64,000 nt of DNA from Erythrobacter sp. (lineage in GTDB: Bacteria; Pseudomonadota; Alphaproteobacteria; Sphingomonadales; Sphingomonadaceae): positions 318,616 through 382,615 of the forward strand of contig NZ_JAMWYX010000004.1 of NCBI RefSeq assembly GCF_024305245.1, read 5' to 3'. Of the stretch, positions 13,869 to 22,441 are shown one piece after another. Position 1 is the stretch's first letter. Every line of letters begins with the position of its first letter. The notes under the pieces were generated by a model that did not search any database, was not told the origin of the DNA, and saw only the letters and a list, made by a program, of their open reading frames with translations. A program made the translations under genes and the position numbers.

Positions 13869-14743
13869 GAGCCGCCATCGCCGCGCTGCTGGCGCTGATC
13901 GTGATGCTGCCCGCGCCCGCGCAGGCGTGGGGCTTCTACGCCCACCGCAAGACCGCCGAAATCGCCGAGGCCAATATCTCGCCTGAAGCCCGCGCCAAGA
14001 TCGCGCGGCTGCTGCGGTCGGAAAAGGCGCTGGGCACGCCGGAATGCCCGCTGAAAAGCATCGAGGATGCGAGCGTGTGGCCCGATTGCGTGCGCCGCGA
14101 AGGCTGGCGCTGGGGCTATACCGCCGCATGGCATTACCGCACCGCGCCGATCTGTCAGGCATTCAACCCGCGGGCGAATTGCTCCGGCGGCAACTGCGTC
14201 ACCGCACAGATCACGCGGGCGCACCGCATTCTTGCCGATGAAAGCCTGCCCGCCGCGATCCGGCTGGAGGCGCTGGCCTTCATGGTGCATTTTGCAGGCG
14301 ACGTGCACATGCCGCTGCATTCGGGCGACAACGAGGATCGCGGCGGGAACGACAGAACGGCGGCCTACGGGATCAAGCCGGGGCTGAACCTGCATTCCAT
14401 CTGGGACGGCGCGCTGGCCGAACGCGCGATCAGCGACCCCGCCGATCCGGTGGTGCGGCGCTATACGCCTGCCGAACGCGCCGACCTTGGCGGCGGCGCG
14501 CCCGATGACTGGGGCCGCGAAAGCTGGGAGATCGCACGCGGCTTCGTCTACCCCACCGCCTTCGACAGCGAAGACGTGTGCGCCGCGCCGCTGCCCGGGG
14601 AAACCGCGCTCAGCCAGGAAGACATCGTCGCCGGGGTGCCGATCGCCAAGCGGCGGGTGCAGCAAGCAGGCATCCGCATCGCCGATCTGCTCGAAAGCGC
14701 CTTCGCGCCGGGGCCACTGGTGGTGGAGGAACGGCAGCGCTAG
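13865..14743 (+). CDS. Secreted S1/P1-type nuclease
   Basis: A zinc-dependent phosphodiesterase/3'-nucleotidase of 292 residues. A Sec signal peptide (1-21, ending PAPAQA) would leave Trp22 as the mature N-terminus, which in this family is itself a zinc ligand. All nine expected ligand positions are visible: Trp22, His27 (WGFYAH), Asp in VWPD, His in AWHYRTAP, His/Asp/His in HFAGDVHMPLH, and His/Asp in HSIWDGA. It is probably periplasmic or extracellular, scavenging phosphate or nucleosides from nucleic acid. ATG 13865 was chosen because it puts the signal peptide first. Confidence 0.94.
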   Translation: MRAAIAALLALIVMLPAPAQAWGFYAHRKTAEIAEANISPEARAKIARLLRSEKALGTPECPLKSIEDASVWPDCVRREGWRWGYTAAWHYRTAPICQAFNPRANCSGGNCVTAQITRAHRILADESLPAAIRLEALAFMVHFAGDVHMPLHSGDNEDRGGNDRTAAYGIKPGLNLHSIWDGALAERAISDPADPVVRRYTPAERADLGGGAPDDWGRESWEIARGFVYPTAFDSEDVCAAPLPGETALSQEDIVAGVPIAKRRVQQAGIRIADLLESAFAPGPLVVEERQR

Positions 14744-14755
14744 GCACTGCCATCG

Positions 14756-15367
14756 TCAACCAGACGCCTTGGCGAGGAACCACAGCGCCACGCCCACCAT
14801 CCCCACTGCCAGCACCCGCCGCACGAGAGTGGCTCGATTTCGGGCCAGCAGGAACGGACGCATCCGTCCTGCGCCTAGCACCAGCGCCAGATGGACTGCG
14901 GTAGCTATGCTGACGCTGATCGCGGCCATCGTCAGCCCTTGCGGCAGGCTGGGCTGACCACCAGCGACAAACTGCGGCATCACCGTGATGAAGAACAGCG
15001 CGGACTTGGGGTTGAGCAGGTTGATGACCAGCCCGGCGAAGAAGTTGGGCCGGGTCACGGCGCGCGGTATCGCCATAGCCGAAGCATTGCCCGACATGCG
15101 CCACGCCTGCCACGCGAGCCACCCCATCATCGCGGCTGCCAGCACCGACATGACCTGCGCCAGCGCCGCATCCTGCGCAAGGATGAAGCTGGCGGCCACC
15201 ACGCTGAGCGCGGCATTGCCCGCAAGCCCCAGTGCAATCCCGCTGATCGCCGCAAGCCCTGCGCGCTTGCCGTCAGCGAGGGTGAGCGCCACCAGCCAAC
15301 CCATATTCGGCCCCGGTGTCAGCTCGATCAGCAAGACGGCAAGGGCAAATCCGGCAATATCCATCAT
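14756..15367 (-). CDS. LysE/RhtB family amino-acid exporter
   Basis: A 203-residue inner-membrane protein with about six hydrophobic segments. The N-terminal LIELTPGPNMGWLVALTLADGKRAGL is the LysE/RhtB signature, and NFFAGLVINLLNPKSALFF follows in the middle. The family exports amino acids or derivatives such as homoserine; the substrate here is unknown. It may start at ATG 15367 or the adjacent 15364. Confidence 0.93.
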   Translation of the reverse strand: MMDIAGFALAVLLIELTPGPNMGWLVALTLADGKRAGLAAISGIALGLAGNAALSVVAASFILAQDAALAQVMSVLAAAMMGWLAWQAWRMSGNASAMAIPRAVTRPNFFAGLVINLLNPKSALFFITVMPQFVAGGQPSLPQGLTMAAISVSIATAVHLALVLGAGRMRPFLLARNRATLVRRVLAVGMVGVALWFLAKASG

Positions 15368-15398
15368 GTCGCCAGTTCCCCGCTACACCGGTCCCGCC

Positions 15399-15866
15399 TC
15401 AGGGCAGCCGCTTGCTGGCGTAGGCCGTTCCGTCCTTCCGTGCATAGCCATCTGGGCCGAACACCATGTCGATGTCGGAATATTCCCCGCTATCGGCCTC
15501 GCGGCCGCCCGCGCTGATCGCAACGAAGGTGCAGGGCGTATCTGAACGATTGTGCAAATGATGGCCATCCGGCACCCCTGCGGGGAAGCCCAGCACATCG
15601 CCCGCGCGCACCGGGGTTTCGCCGCCATCATCGATCAGCACTGCTTCGCCTGACAGCATCACCACCAATTCATCCTGCCCCCGGTGCCAGTGACGTTGCG
15701 AGGAAAAAGCGCCCGGCTCCAGCACCATGTGGCTTGCGCCCATCAGTGTCAGCCCCGCTGGCGGAGCAAGCCTTCGCCACCACCGCCCTGCAACTGCCGC
15801 ATCGAAAGGCGCAGGATACCCGGTCGCATTGGTCTGGGGAATGGCATCAAGATCGAGCTTGGGCAT
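15399..15866 (-). CDS. Cupin domain-containing protein
   Basis: A 155-residue single-domain cupin. Cupin motif 1 is QRHWHRGQDELVVMLSGE and motif 2 is GFPAGVPDGHHLHN, which supply the usual His/Glu metal ligands. I chose ATG 15866, which has AGGAG 9 nt upstream; an in-frame TTG at 15875 would leave no spacing. Function is not predictable; many relatives are sugar-binding or dioxygenase-like. It is divergent from dapE, 29 nt away. Confidence 0.87.
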   Translation of the reverse strand: MPKLDLDAIPQTNATGYPAPFDAAVAGRWWRRLAPPAGLTLMGASHMVLEPGAFSSQRHWHRGQDELVVMLSGEAVLIDDGGETPVRAGDVLGFPAGVPDGHHLHNRSDTPCTFVAISAGGREADSGEYSDIDMVFGPDGYARKDGTAYASKRLP

Positions 15867-15895
15867 TGGCGGCAACTCCTGCTAGGCCCGCAGGA

Positions 15896-17077
15896 ATGCT
15901 CGATCCGCTCGACCTTGCCAAGCGCCTGATTGCCGCGCCTTCCGTGACGCCCGCGACCGGCGCGGTGTTCGATGAATTGGAAGCGATGCTCGCGCCGCTC
16001 GGGTTCGCGGTGCACCGCTTCATTCGCGGCGAGGGGCCGGTGGGTTCGGATGAGGCTCCGGTCGAAAACCTGTTCGCCCTGCGCGCCGGACCGCCCGGAT
16101 CGAGGCACTTCGCGTTTGCCGGACACCTCGATGTCGTCCCTCCGGGCGAGGGCTGGGGCAGCGATCCCTTTGTGCCGCAAGTGCGCGGGGAACTGCTGCA
16201 CGGGCGCGGTGCGGTGGACATGAAGGGCGCGATTGCCGCGATGGTCGCCGCCGTTGCCGAGGTGCCTGCCGAAGCGGGCACAATCAGCTTCATCATCACC
16301 GGTGACGAGGAAGGCCCGGCGCTGCACGGCACCCGCGCGCTGATCGATTACATGGCTGCCGAAGGGCACGCGCCCGATCTGTGCCTTGTCGGCGAGCCCA
16401 CTTCGGTCAACCGCCTTGGCGACATGGTCAAGATCGGGCGGCGCGGCTCGGTCAACATCTTCATCACGGCGGACGGCACGCAGGGCCACGTCGCCTATCC
16501 GCACCTCGCCGATAATCCGCTGCCCAAACTGGTGGCGATCCTCAATGAGTTGGACGCGCTCACGCTCGATACCGGCACGGCGTGGTTCCAGCCGTCCAAT
16601 CTCGAAATCACCGAAATCACTGCCCCCAACCGTGCGCATAACGTGATCCCGGCGCAGGGGCAGGCGCGCATCTCGATCCGCTTCAACGATCTGCACACCG
16701 GGACGAGCCTGTCCGAACGCGTCATGGCAATTGCCGAACAGCATGGCGGGCACGCGCGGCCGGTGATTTCGGGCGAGCCGTTCCTGACCGAGCCGGGCGC
16801 GTTCTCCGCGATGGTTTCGGCTGCGGTCGAGGCCGAGACCGGCATAACCCCCGAACTCTCCACCAGCGGCGGCACGTCGGACGCGCGGTTTCTGCGCGAC
16901 CTGTGCCCGGTGATCGAATTCGGGCTGTGCAACGCGACCATGCACAAGCGCGACGAGGCGGTGGCGATCCCCGATCTTGCCGTGCTGGCCCGCATCTATA
17001 CCCGCATCGCGCGCGCCGCTCTGGCGCTTGAAGAAGGCCCGCGCCCCTTGGGCGCCAACGCAAGGACATTGATTTGA
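15896..17077 (+). CDS. dapE: Succinyl-diaminopimelate desuccinylase
   Basis: This M20 metallopeptidase removes succinate from N-succinyl-LL-diaminopimelate in lysine and peptidoglycan-precursor synthesis. It has 393 residues from ATG 15896 (MLDPLDLAKRLIAAPSVTP). Seen: dizinc ligands in FAGHLDVVPPGEGW, GRGAVDMKGA, the catalytic Glu pair in TGDEEGPALHGT, VGEPTS, and the C-terminal His in CNATMHKRDE. A longer open frame upstream (from 15734) overlaps the cupin gene and has no DapE homology, so it was not used. It overlaps the symporter gene by 4 nt. Confidence 0.95.
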   Translation: MLDPLDLAKRLIAAPSVTPATGAVFDELEAMLAPLGFAVHRFIRGEGPVGSDEAPVENLFALRAGPPGSRHFAFAGHLDVVPPGEGWGSDPFVPQVRGELLHGRGAVDMKGAIAAMVAAVAEVPAEAGTISFIITGDEEGPALHGTRALIDYMAAEGHAPDLCLVGEPTSVNRLGDMVKIGRRGSVNIFITADGTQGHVAYPHLADNPLPKLVAILNELDALTLDTGTAWFQPSNLEITEITAPNRAHNVIPAQGQARISIRFNDLHTGTSLSERVMAIAEQHGGHARPVISGEPFLTEPGAFSAMVSAAVEAETGITPELSTSGGTSDARFLRDLCPVIEFGLCNATMHKRDEAVAIPDLAVLARIYTRIARAALALEEGPRPLGANARTLI

Positions 17078-18309
17078 GCACCTGGCTGCGCATCCCCCTG
17101 TGGCAACGCGTCATCGCGGCGCTGATCCTCGGCATCATTGTCGGGCGGTTGTGGGGGCCGGGGGCGGAAAGCATCAAGATCATCGGCGATGTGTTCGTCG
17201 CCTTCATCAAGATGCTGGTGGTGCCGCTGATCTTCTTCAGCCTGGTCGCTGGCGTTGCCAGCATCGGCGATCTGCGCAAGCTCGGCTCCGTCGGCTGGCG
17301 GGCGATGCTATTGTTCGTGGTGACCGGGCAGATGTCGGTGTGGCTCGGCCTGATGCTAGGTACGCTGATCGCGCCCGGCCTCGGCGTGGATACCTCCGCG
17401 CTGACCATCGGCGCGCCGCCCGCTCCGGCCGAAACCAGCTGGCGCGAGATGGTGCTGGGCATGATCCCGCAAAGTCCGGTGCAGGTGATGGCAGACGTCA
17501 ACGTGCTGCCGCTGATCGTGTTCTCGCTGCTGATCGGGATCGGCATCCTGATGGCCAAGGACGATGGCGAGCCCGCGCTCAAGATCTTCGAAAGCGGCAG
17601 CGTGGTAATGCAGAAAGTCACCATGATCGTGATGGAGCTTACCCCGTTCGGTGTCTTCGCGCTGATGGCCTGGGTGGCAGGCACGCTCGGCTTCGATGCG
17701 CTCGCAGCGCTGGGCAAGTTGGTGTTCCTCAACTATCTCGGCTGTTTCCTGATCATTGCGCTGATTTACGGCGCGATGATCAAATTTATCGCCAAGGTGC
17801 CGCTGATCGGGTTCTTCCGCGGCATGATCGATGCGATTGCCGTCAGCTATTCCACCGCCAGCTCCAACGCGACGCTGCCGGTCACCTTGCGCTGTGCCGA
17901 GCGCAACCTCGGCGTGTCGAAATCTGTCGCCAGCTTCGTAATCAGCCTTGGCGCGACGGTGAACATGAACGGCACCGCGATGTATCTCGGCCTCGCGACC
18001 TTGTTCGGCGCGCAGATTTTCGGGGTGGACCTGAGCTGGGGCGATTACGGCATGATCGCGCTGCTTGGCACGCTCGGCGCAGTCGGCGCGGCGGGCATTC
18101 CGGGCGCGGGACTGATCATGATGGCGCTGGTGTTCAGCGCGGTGAACGTGCCGCTGGAAACCATCGCCTTCGTCGCGGGCGTCGACCGGATCATGGACAT
18201 GATGCGCACCACCACCAATATCACCGGGGATGCCGCCGTGGCGGTGACCGTGGCCAGCCTGACGGGCGAACTCGACCGGGCGGAACTGGTCAGTGCGGAC
18301 GACGTCTAG
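17074..18309 (+). CDS. Dicarboxylate/amino acid:cation symporter
   Basis: A 411-residue transporter of the DAACS (GltP/DctA) family with eight membrane segments and re-entrant loops. Seen: the Ser-rich hairpin STASSNATLPVTLRCAERN, the NMNGTA motif that binds sodium or proton and substrate, and the C-terminal VDRIMDMMRTTTNITGD segment with the conserved Asp and Asn. The start is a TTG at 17074 that overlaps the dapE stop (TTGA). It imports glutamate, aspartate or C4-dicarboxylates; sequence does not separate these. Confidence 0.93.
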   Translation: MSTWLRIPLWQRVIAALILGIIVGRLWGPGAESIKIIGDVFVAFIKMLVVPLIFFSLVAGVASIGDLRKLGSVGWRAMLLFVVTGQMSVWLGLMLGTLIAPGLGVDTSALTIGAPPAPAETSWREMVLGMIPQSPVQVMADVNVLPLIVFSLLIGIGILMAKDDGEPALKIFESGSVVMQKVTMIVMELTPFGVFALMAWVAGTLGFDALAALGKLVFLNYLGCFLIIALIYGAMIKFIAKVPLIGFFRGMIDAIAVSYSTASSNATLPVTLRCAERNLGVSKSVASFVISLGATVNMNGTAMYLGLATLFGAQIFGVDLSWGDYGMIALLGTLGAVGAAGIPGAGLIMMALVFSAVNVPLETIAFVAGVDRIMDMMRTTTNITGDAAVAVTVASLTGELDRAELVSADDV

Positions 18310-18322
18310 GCAAGTTTGAGAT

Positions 18323-18790
18323 CTACTCGGTTTGCGGCGCAGCGTCCGCGCTGCCGGTGGCCGCGACCTGGACAGGGACAAATTCGCCGAGCAGGCAAAG
18401 AGCTGGTCCCGAACCGCGATCGTAGTTCAGCCTGATCGCTTGACCAGCGCAGATCGTCGTGTTGACGGCACTGATGCCGGGAACACCGTCTTCACGCTCG
18501 CGGCGCAGACCGGGGCATCGCTTGGCAAGATCGTTGACGAAGACCTTGCCCTGACGCTCGAACAGGACCTGCCGGTCGTTGATGACGAGATAGGACGCGT
18601 TGCTGGTACCGATGCAAGCTTTCGGCTCGCCGGAGACCATAAAATCGACGGGCGCGTCATGCTGCATCAGCAGGGTTGTGAGAGGGGTCGGCGAATCCGC
18701 CCACTTTCCGGCAGCGGCGTTGGCCGCGACGACACTTCCCCCCACAGCCAGCAACGCACCTGCTCCGAACAGCCACGATCCGCGTCCCAT
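18323..18790 (-). CDS. Exported DUF6491-like protein, paralogue of 18901-19308
   Basis: A 155-residue protein with an N-terminal hydrophobic export segment (MGRGSWLFGAGALLAVGGSV). Its core, GEPKACIGTSNASYLVINDRQVLFE and then AKRCPGL, aligns with the neighbouring lipoprotein (GEAKSCI...; NRCPGL), so the two are tandem paralogues. The pattern of CI near the start and RCPGL in the middle resembles DUF6491. ATG 18790 has GGAGGG upstream. Function unknown. Confidence 0.72.
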   Translation of the reverse strand: MGRGSWLFGAGALLAVGGSVVAANAAAGKWADSPTPLTTLLMQHDAPVDFMVSGEPKACIGTSNASYLVINDRQVLFERQGKVFVNDLAKRCPGLRREREDGVPGISAVNTTICAGQAIRLNYDRGSGPALCLLGEFVPVQVAATGSADAAPQTE

Positions 18791-18900
18791 GCGACCCTCC
18801 TTGCCCGCGCACTCTCGGGAACGGGCCCGATCACGCAACGGCATGAAGGTAAACAGAAATTCGCTTAATGCGCAATGAACCAGGCGAGGTCTGGTGCGGC

Positions 18901-19308
18901 TCAGCTCCCGCCATCCTCCACATATTCGACCGGCTCGAACCGGCCCAATCCGCATCCTGCCCCACGCTGCGGCACGCCGCCGATGTTTTGCAGCACGTAG
19001 ATGATCTCCGCGCTGCACAACTGGTCGATGCTGGTGTTGTAGGTGAAGGACCGTTCGATCGCGAGGCCGGGGCAGCGATTGGGCAGGATGCTGCGATAGG
19101 TATCGCCGCCGCGCATCTCGAAATCGATGACCTGATCGGTTTGCACGCGGGTCTGGCGGATCTGGTTGCGGTTGATGCAGGACTTCGCCTCGCCCACTAC
19201 TCTGACCGTCGGCGCTCCGGCTGCCGGATCGGCATCAGGGTCACGCTCGACCGGTGCGCATCCTGCGGCCAGCAGGGTCAGGGCGATCAGGGACAATGGT
19301 GTTCGCAT
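18901..19308 (-). CDS. DUF6491-like lipoprotein
   Basis: A 135-residue lipoprotein with signal MRTPLSLIALTLLAAGC, a lipobox LAAGC. The body reads GEAKSCINRNQIRQTRVQTD, then the GGDTYRSILPNRCPGL block, as in DUF6491 proteins of sphingomonads and relatives. ATG 19308 was preferred to ATG 19320, which directly abuts GGAAGG. The gene lies 110 nt upstream of its paralogue on the same strand. The pair probably arose by duplication, with one copy lipid-anchored and one not. Function unknown. Confidence 0.75.
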   Translation of the reverse strand: MRTPLSLIALTLLAAGCAPVERDPDADPAAGAPTVRVVGEAKSCINRNQIRQTRVQTDQVIDFEMRGGDTYRSILPNRCPGLAIERSFTYNTSIDQLCSAEIIYVLQNIGGVPQRGAGCGLGRFEPVEYVEDGGS

Positions 19309-19357
19309 GGGTTCGGGCATCCTTCCGTCGGCGAAACGCTGCGCTCACCGGCCAGCG

Positions 19358-20020
19358 TCAGTCGCTGTGTTTGCCCCCACGCGGATCGTGTAACACCTTC
19401 TTGCGATAGCTGCATAGATCAACGACCGTGCAGCGCCAGCACTCAGGGGTGCGCGCCTTGCAGACATAGCGGCCGTGCAGGATCATCCAGTGGTGCGAAT
19501 CGCGGCGGAACGGCTGGGGCACGCGTTTCTCCAGCTTGGCTTCGACCGCTTCGGGGGTCTTGCCCTTGGCCATGCCGGTGCGGTTGCCGACGCGGAAGAT
19601 GTGGGTATCGACCGCGAAGGTTTCCTGCCCGAACCAGCAATTGAGCACCACGTTCGCGGTCTTGCGCCCGACGCCGGGCAGGCGGGTAAGCGCGTCGCGG
19701 GTGTCAGGAACCTCGCCGCCATGTTCGTCCACCAGAATACGGCTCAATGCGATCACGTTCCTGGCCTTGGAATTGAACAGGCCGATGGTCTTGATGTGCG
19801 CCTTCAGGCCTTCCTCGCCAAGATCGACCATCTGTTGCGGCGTGGCGACCTTGGCGAACAGTGCGCGGGTCGCCTTGTTCACCCCCACATCGGTCGCTTG
19901 CGCCGATAGCGTCACGGCCACCAGCAACTGGTAGGCATTGCCATATTCCAGCTCGGTCTGGGGGGAGGGGTTATCCTCGGCCAGACGGCGGAAGAATTCG
20001 AAGATCTGGTCTTTGGTCAT
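19358..20020 (-). CDS. nth: Endonuclease III
   Basis: A base-excision DNA glycosylase/AP lyase for oxidised pyrimidines, 220 residues. Seen: the helix-hairpin-helix LPGVGRKTANVVLNCWF with the catalytic Lys, the catalytic Asp in FAVDTHIFRVGNRTG, and the C-terminal 4Fe-4S ligands in C-KARTPE-CWRC-TVVDL-C. The length is normal. It lies 24 nt upstream of nothing on its own strand but just downstream of dapB, which may share its promoter. Confidence 0.96.
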   Translation of the reverse strand: MTKDQIFEFFRRLAEDNPSPQTELEYGNAYQLLVAVTLSAQATDVGVNKATRALFAKVATPQQMVDLGEEGLKAHIKTIGLFNSKARNVIALSRILVDEHGGEVPDTRDALTRLPGVGRKTANVVLNCWFGQETFAVDTHIFRVGNRTGMAKGKTPEAVEAKLEKRVPQPFRRDSHHWMILHGRYVCKARTPECWRCTVVDLCSYRKKVLHDPRGGKHSD

Positions 20021-20044
20021 AGTCTTGGGGTCATCCGCCTTGCG

Positions 20045-20779
20045 TCACAGCCCCAGCATATCGTTCATGGTGTAGCGTCCAGCAGGCTTGCCCGTCAGCC
20101 ATGTCGCCGCCTTCACCGCTCCGCGCGCGAAAATCATGCGGTTTTCGGCCGAGTGCGAGATCGTCAGGCGTTCCTCCGGCCCGGCGAAGATCACGCTGTG
20201 CTCGCCCGCCACTGTGCCGCCGCGCAGTGTGGCGAAGCCGATGGCGCCCTCGCGCCGCGCGCCGGTCATGCCGTGACGCCCGCTCTCCATGTTGTCGCTC
20301 AGCGCGATCCCGCGCGCCTCTGCCGCCGCTTCGCCCAGCAGCTTGGCAGTGCCCGACGGCGCATCGACTTTCAGCCGGTGATGCATCTCCAGCACCTCGA
20401 TATCCCAGTCCGGCCCGAGCCGTGCCGCCGCTTCGCGCACCAGATGCGCCATCAGCGTGACGCCGAGCGAGAAATTGCCCGATTGCAGCACCGGCACGGC
20501 CTTGGCCGCATCGGCCAGCAGCACGAACTCCGCCTCGCCAAGGCCGGTGGTGCCGACCACGATCGGAATGCCCGCCACCCGCGCCGCGCCGAGATTGGCG
20601 GCCAGAGCTTCGGGCGCGGAGAAATCGACCAGCACATCGCACTGCGCGGCGTGCGGACCGATGTTCCCGCCCGCATCCACGCCGATGCACAATTCGTGCC
20701 CTGCGTCCGCAATCGCAGCCTCCAGCGCCTGCCCCATCCGGCCCTTGTGTCCGATCACCCCGAATTTGATCCGTGCCAT
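20045..20779 (-). CDS. dapB: 4-hydroxy-tetrahydrodipicolinate reductase
   Basis: A reductase of lysine/diaminopimelate synthesis using NAD(P)H, 244 residues. Seen: the Rossmann motif GHKGRMGQA at the N-terminus, VGTTGL, and the catalytic EMHHRLKVDAPSGTAK block. ATG 20779 was chosen because the nucleotide-binding beta strand (KFGVIG) starts immediately after it; upstream in-frame codons overlap the divergent sirtuin gene. nth follows 24 nt downstream on the same strand. Confidence 0.96.
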   Translation of the reverse strand: MARIKFGVIGHKGRMGQALEAAIADAGHELCIGVDAGGNIGPHAAQCDVLVDFSAPEALAANLGAARVAGIPIVVGTTGLGEAEFVLLADAAKAVPVLQSGNFSLGVTLMAHLVREAAARLGPDWDIEVLEMHHRLKVDAPSGTAKLLGEAAAEARGIALSDNMESGRHGMTGARREGAIGFATLRGGTVAGEHSVIFAGPEERLTISHSAENRMIFARGAVKAATWLTGKPAGRYTMNDMLGL

Positions 20780-20813
20780 TGCCTTGCCTTTATGCCCCGT
20801 GCTTGAAGGCGTC

Positions 20814-21515
20814 ATGGCAGAGATTAAACGCATCGTCATCCTGACAGGCGCAGGCATTTCCGCAGAGAGCGGGATCGACACCTTTCGTGCAGCCGGAGGC
20901 CTGTGGGAACAGCACCGGATCGAGGACGTCGCCACGCCCGAAGGCTTCGCCCGCAACCCCGATCTGGTGCTGGGGTTCTACGACATGCGGCGCGCTGCGC
21001 TGGCGCGGGCGGAGCCGAACCCGGCGCACATCGCATTGGCGCGGCTGGAGCGCGAGTTTGCGGGCGAGTTGCTGCTGGTGACACAGAATGTCGACGATCT
21101 GCACGAACGCGGCGGCGCCGCGCGGGTGCTGCATATGCACGGCGAACTCAGGAGCGCGCTGTGCACATCGTGCGAGACCCGTTCGCGCTGGGATGCAGCG
21201 ATGCAGGAGCGCCCCCCGTGCCCGGTGTGCCGCGCGCCGACGCTGCGCCCCGATATCGTGTGGTTCGGCGAGATGCCGTATCAGATGGGCCGGATATATC
21301 AGGCGCTCGAGGCCTGCGATCTGTTCGTCAGCATCGGCACTTCGGGCGCGGTCTATCCGGCGGCGGGGTTTGTGGCCGAGGCGCGCAGCAGCGGGGCGCG
21401 CACGCTGGAACTCAATCTTGAACCGAGCGAGGGATCGCGGCTGTTCGACGAAACCCGCCTCGGCCCGGCCAGCGTGCTGGTGCCCGAATGGGTGGATGCG
21501 GTGTTGAACACCTGA
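20814..21515 (+). CDS. cobB: NAD-dependent protein deacylase (sirtuin, CobB type)
   Basis: A 233-residue sirtuin. Seen: the NAD-binding GAGISAESGIDTFR, TQNVDDLHERGG, the catalytic His in HMHGEL, and zinc cysteines in CTSC and CPVC. The segment FYDMRRAAL supplies the Tyr-x-x-Arg pair that in class III sirtuins recognises succinyl or malonyl lysine, so desuccinylase activity is likely besides deacetylation; that part is inference from the motif. ATG 20814 lies 34 nt from the divergent dapB start. Confidence 0.93.
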   Translation: MAEIKRIVILTGAGISAESGIDTFRAAGGLWEQHRIEDVATPEGFARNPDLVLGFYDMRRAALARAEPNPAHIALARLEREFAGELLLVTQNVDDLHERGGAARVLHMHGELRSALCTSCETRSRWDAAMQERPPCPVCRAPTLRPDIVWFGEMPYQMGRIYQALEACDLFVSIGTSGAVYPAAGFVAEARSSGARTLELNLEPSEGSRLFDETRLGPASVLVPEWVDAVLNT

Positions 21516-21544
21516 CTTTAACCATGCCGGGCTATTGTCAGGCG

Positions 21545-22039
21545 ATGTCCCGCTGGATGATGATCCTGCTTGCCGTGCTGGGGCTGCCCTATGGCTATCT
21601 TGCCCTGTACTGGGGCGGATGCCTGATCGGCGGCTGCCGCTTCGATGGCCACATGCTGTTCTACAGCTTTGTCGCGCTGGTCGCGGCCCCTTTTGTCGTC
21701 GCGATGATCGGCGGGGGCGCAATGATGGGCGGCCTGCGGCGCATGCGTCAGCCAGCGGCATCCGGTACGCTCGCCCCCGGTGCGATAATGGACCGGGCGC
21801 GCGGCGGACTGCGATTCTGGCTGGGCCTTGTGATGTTGATCGGCGCATTGCCGACCTGCGCGGCGCTGTTCTATCTGATGCTTTACACGCCCAAGGAGGG
21901 ACGAGACAGCTTGGGCAGGATTTGCGAAACCGAAGGAAGCGCCACCACCTGCCGCCCCGATCCTGAAGCGGATCGGCCTTCTGAGCTCGACAGGATCAAC
22001 GCTGCGCGCAAGCGTCAGCGATGGTTCGAAAAGGACTGA
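21545..22039 (+). CDS. Hypothetical membrane protein
   Basis: A protein of 164 residues with three predicted membrane helices (about 4-24, 38-60 and 96-120) and a charged C-terminal tail with Cys residues. I do not recognise a family. ATG 21545 is preferred; ATG 21524 in the same frame would add seven residues. It follows the sirtuin gene by 29 nt and could be on its transcript. Confidence 0.6.
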   Translation: MSRWMMILLAVLGLPYGYLALYWGGCLIGGCRFDGHMLFYSFVALVAAPFVVAMIGGGAMMGGLRRMRQPAASGTLAPGAIMDRARGGLRFWLGLVMLIGALPTCAALFYLMLYTPKEGRDSLGRICETEGSATTCRPDPEADRPSELDRINAARKRQRWFEKD

Positions 22040-22048
22040 ACTGGCACC

Positions 22049-22330
22049 TTAATCGGGCGGGAGCTTCGTCGGCGTCGGCGGGTTCGCGCCGCGCTCCTTG
22101 CTCCAGCTGCGTCCGGAATCGTCCTTCATCTCCTCGTGCGGCGTGGTCGGGCGAACGTCGCTTTTTCCCTCCGCGAGTTGCTGGCGTTCGCGCTTTGCCA
22201 CCGCCGCGTCATCGTGGTGATCCTGCGCCTTCTTGGTGCGCAGCAACGAAACCACGGCGTAGACCAGCACAGTCCCGATCGTGAACAGCGCGAGGGTCAT
22301 GACGATATCCCATTCGAAATTGAAATTCAT
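22049..22330 (-). CDS. Small single-pass membrane protein
   Basis: A 93-residue protein with one N-terminal membrane helix (about 9-30), a basic stop-transfer RTKKAQ and a hydrophilic tail rich in charged residues and proline. A near-perfect Shine-Dalgarno (AAAGGAGG, minus strand at 22337-22346) precedes ATG 22330, which supports expression. No family recognised. Confidence 0.68.
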   Translation of the reverse strand: MNFNFEWDIVMTLALFTIGTVLVYAVVSLLRTKKAQDHHDDAAVAKRERQQLAEGKSDVRPTTPHEEMKDDSGRSWSKERGANPPTPTKLPPD

Positions 22331-22441
22331 CGATCAAGCCTCCTTTTGCTAGGTGCTCAATCAGCCCGGCAGGCTCGGGAATGTTCCGCCGGGCAACGGA
22401 TTACGTGCCGCGCCGTGGCGGCTCCGCGACGGGACGAGCCG

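Noticed and set aside
15734..15895. N-terminal extension of DapE from an upstream ATG
   Set aside because: It overlaps the cupin gene on the other strand and has no DapE homology; the family start fits ATG 15896.
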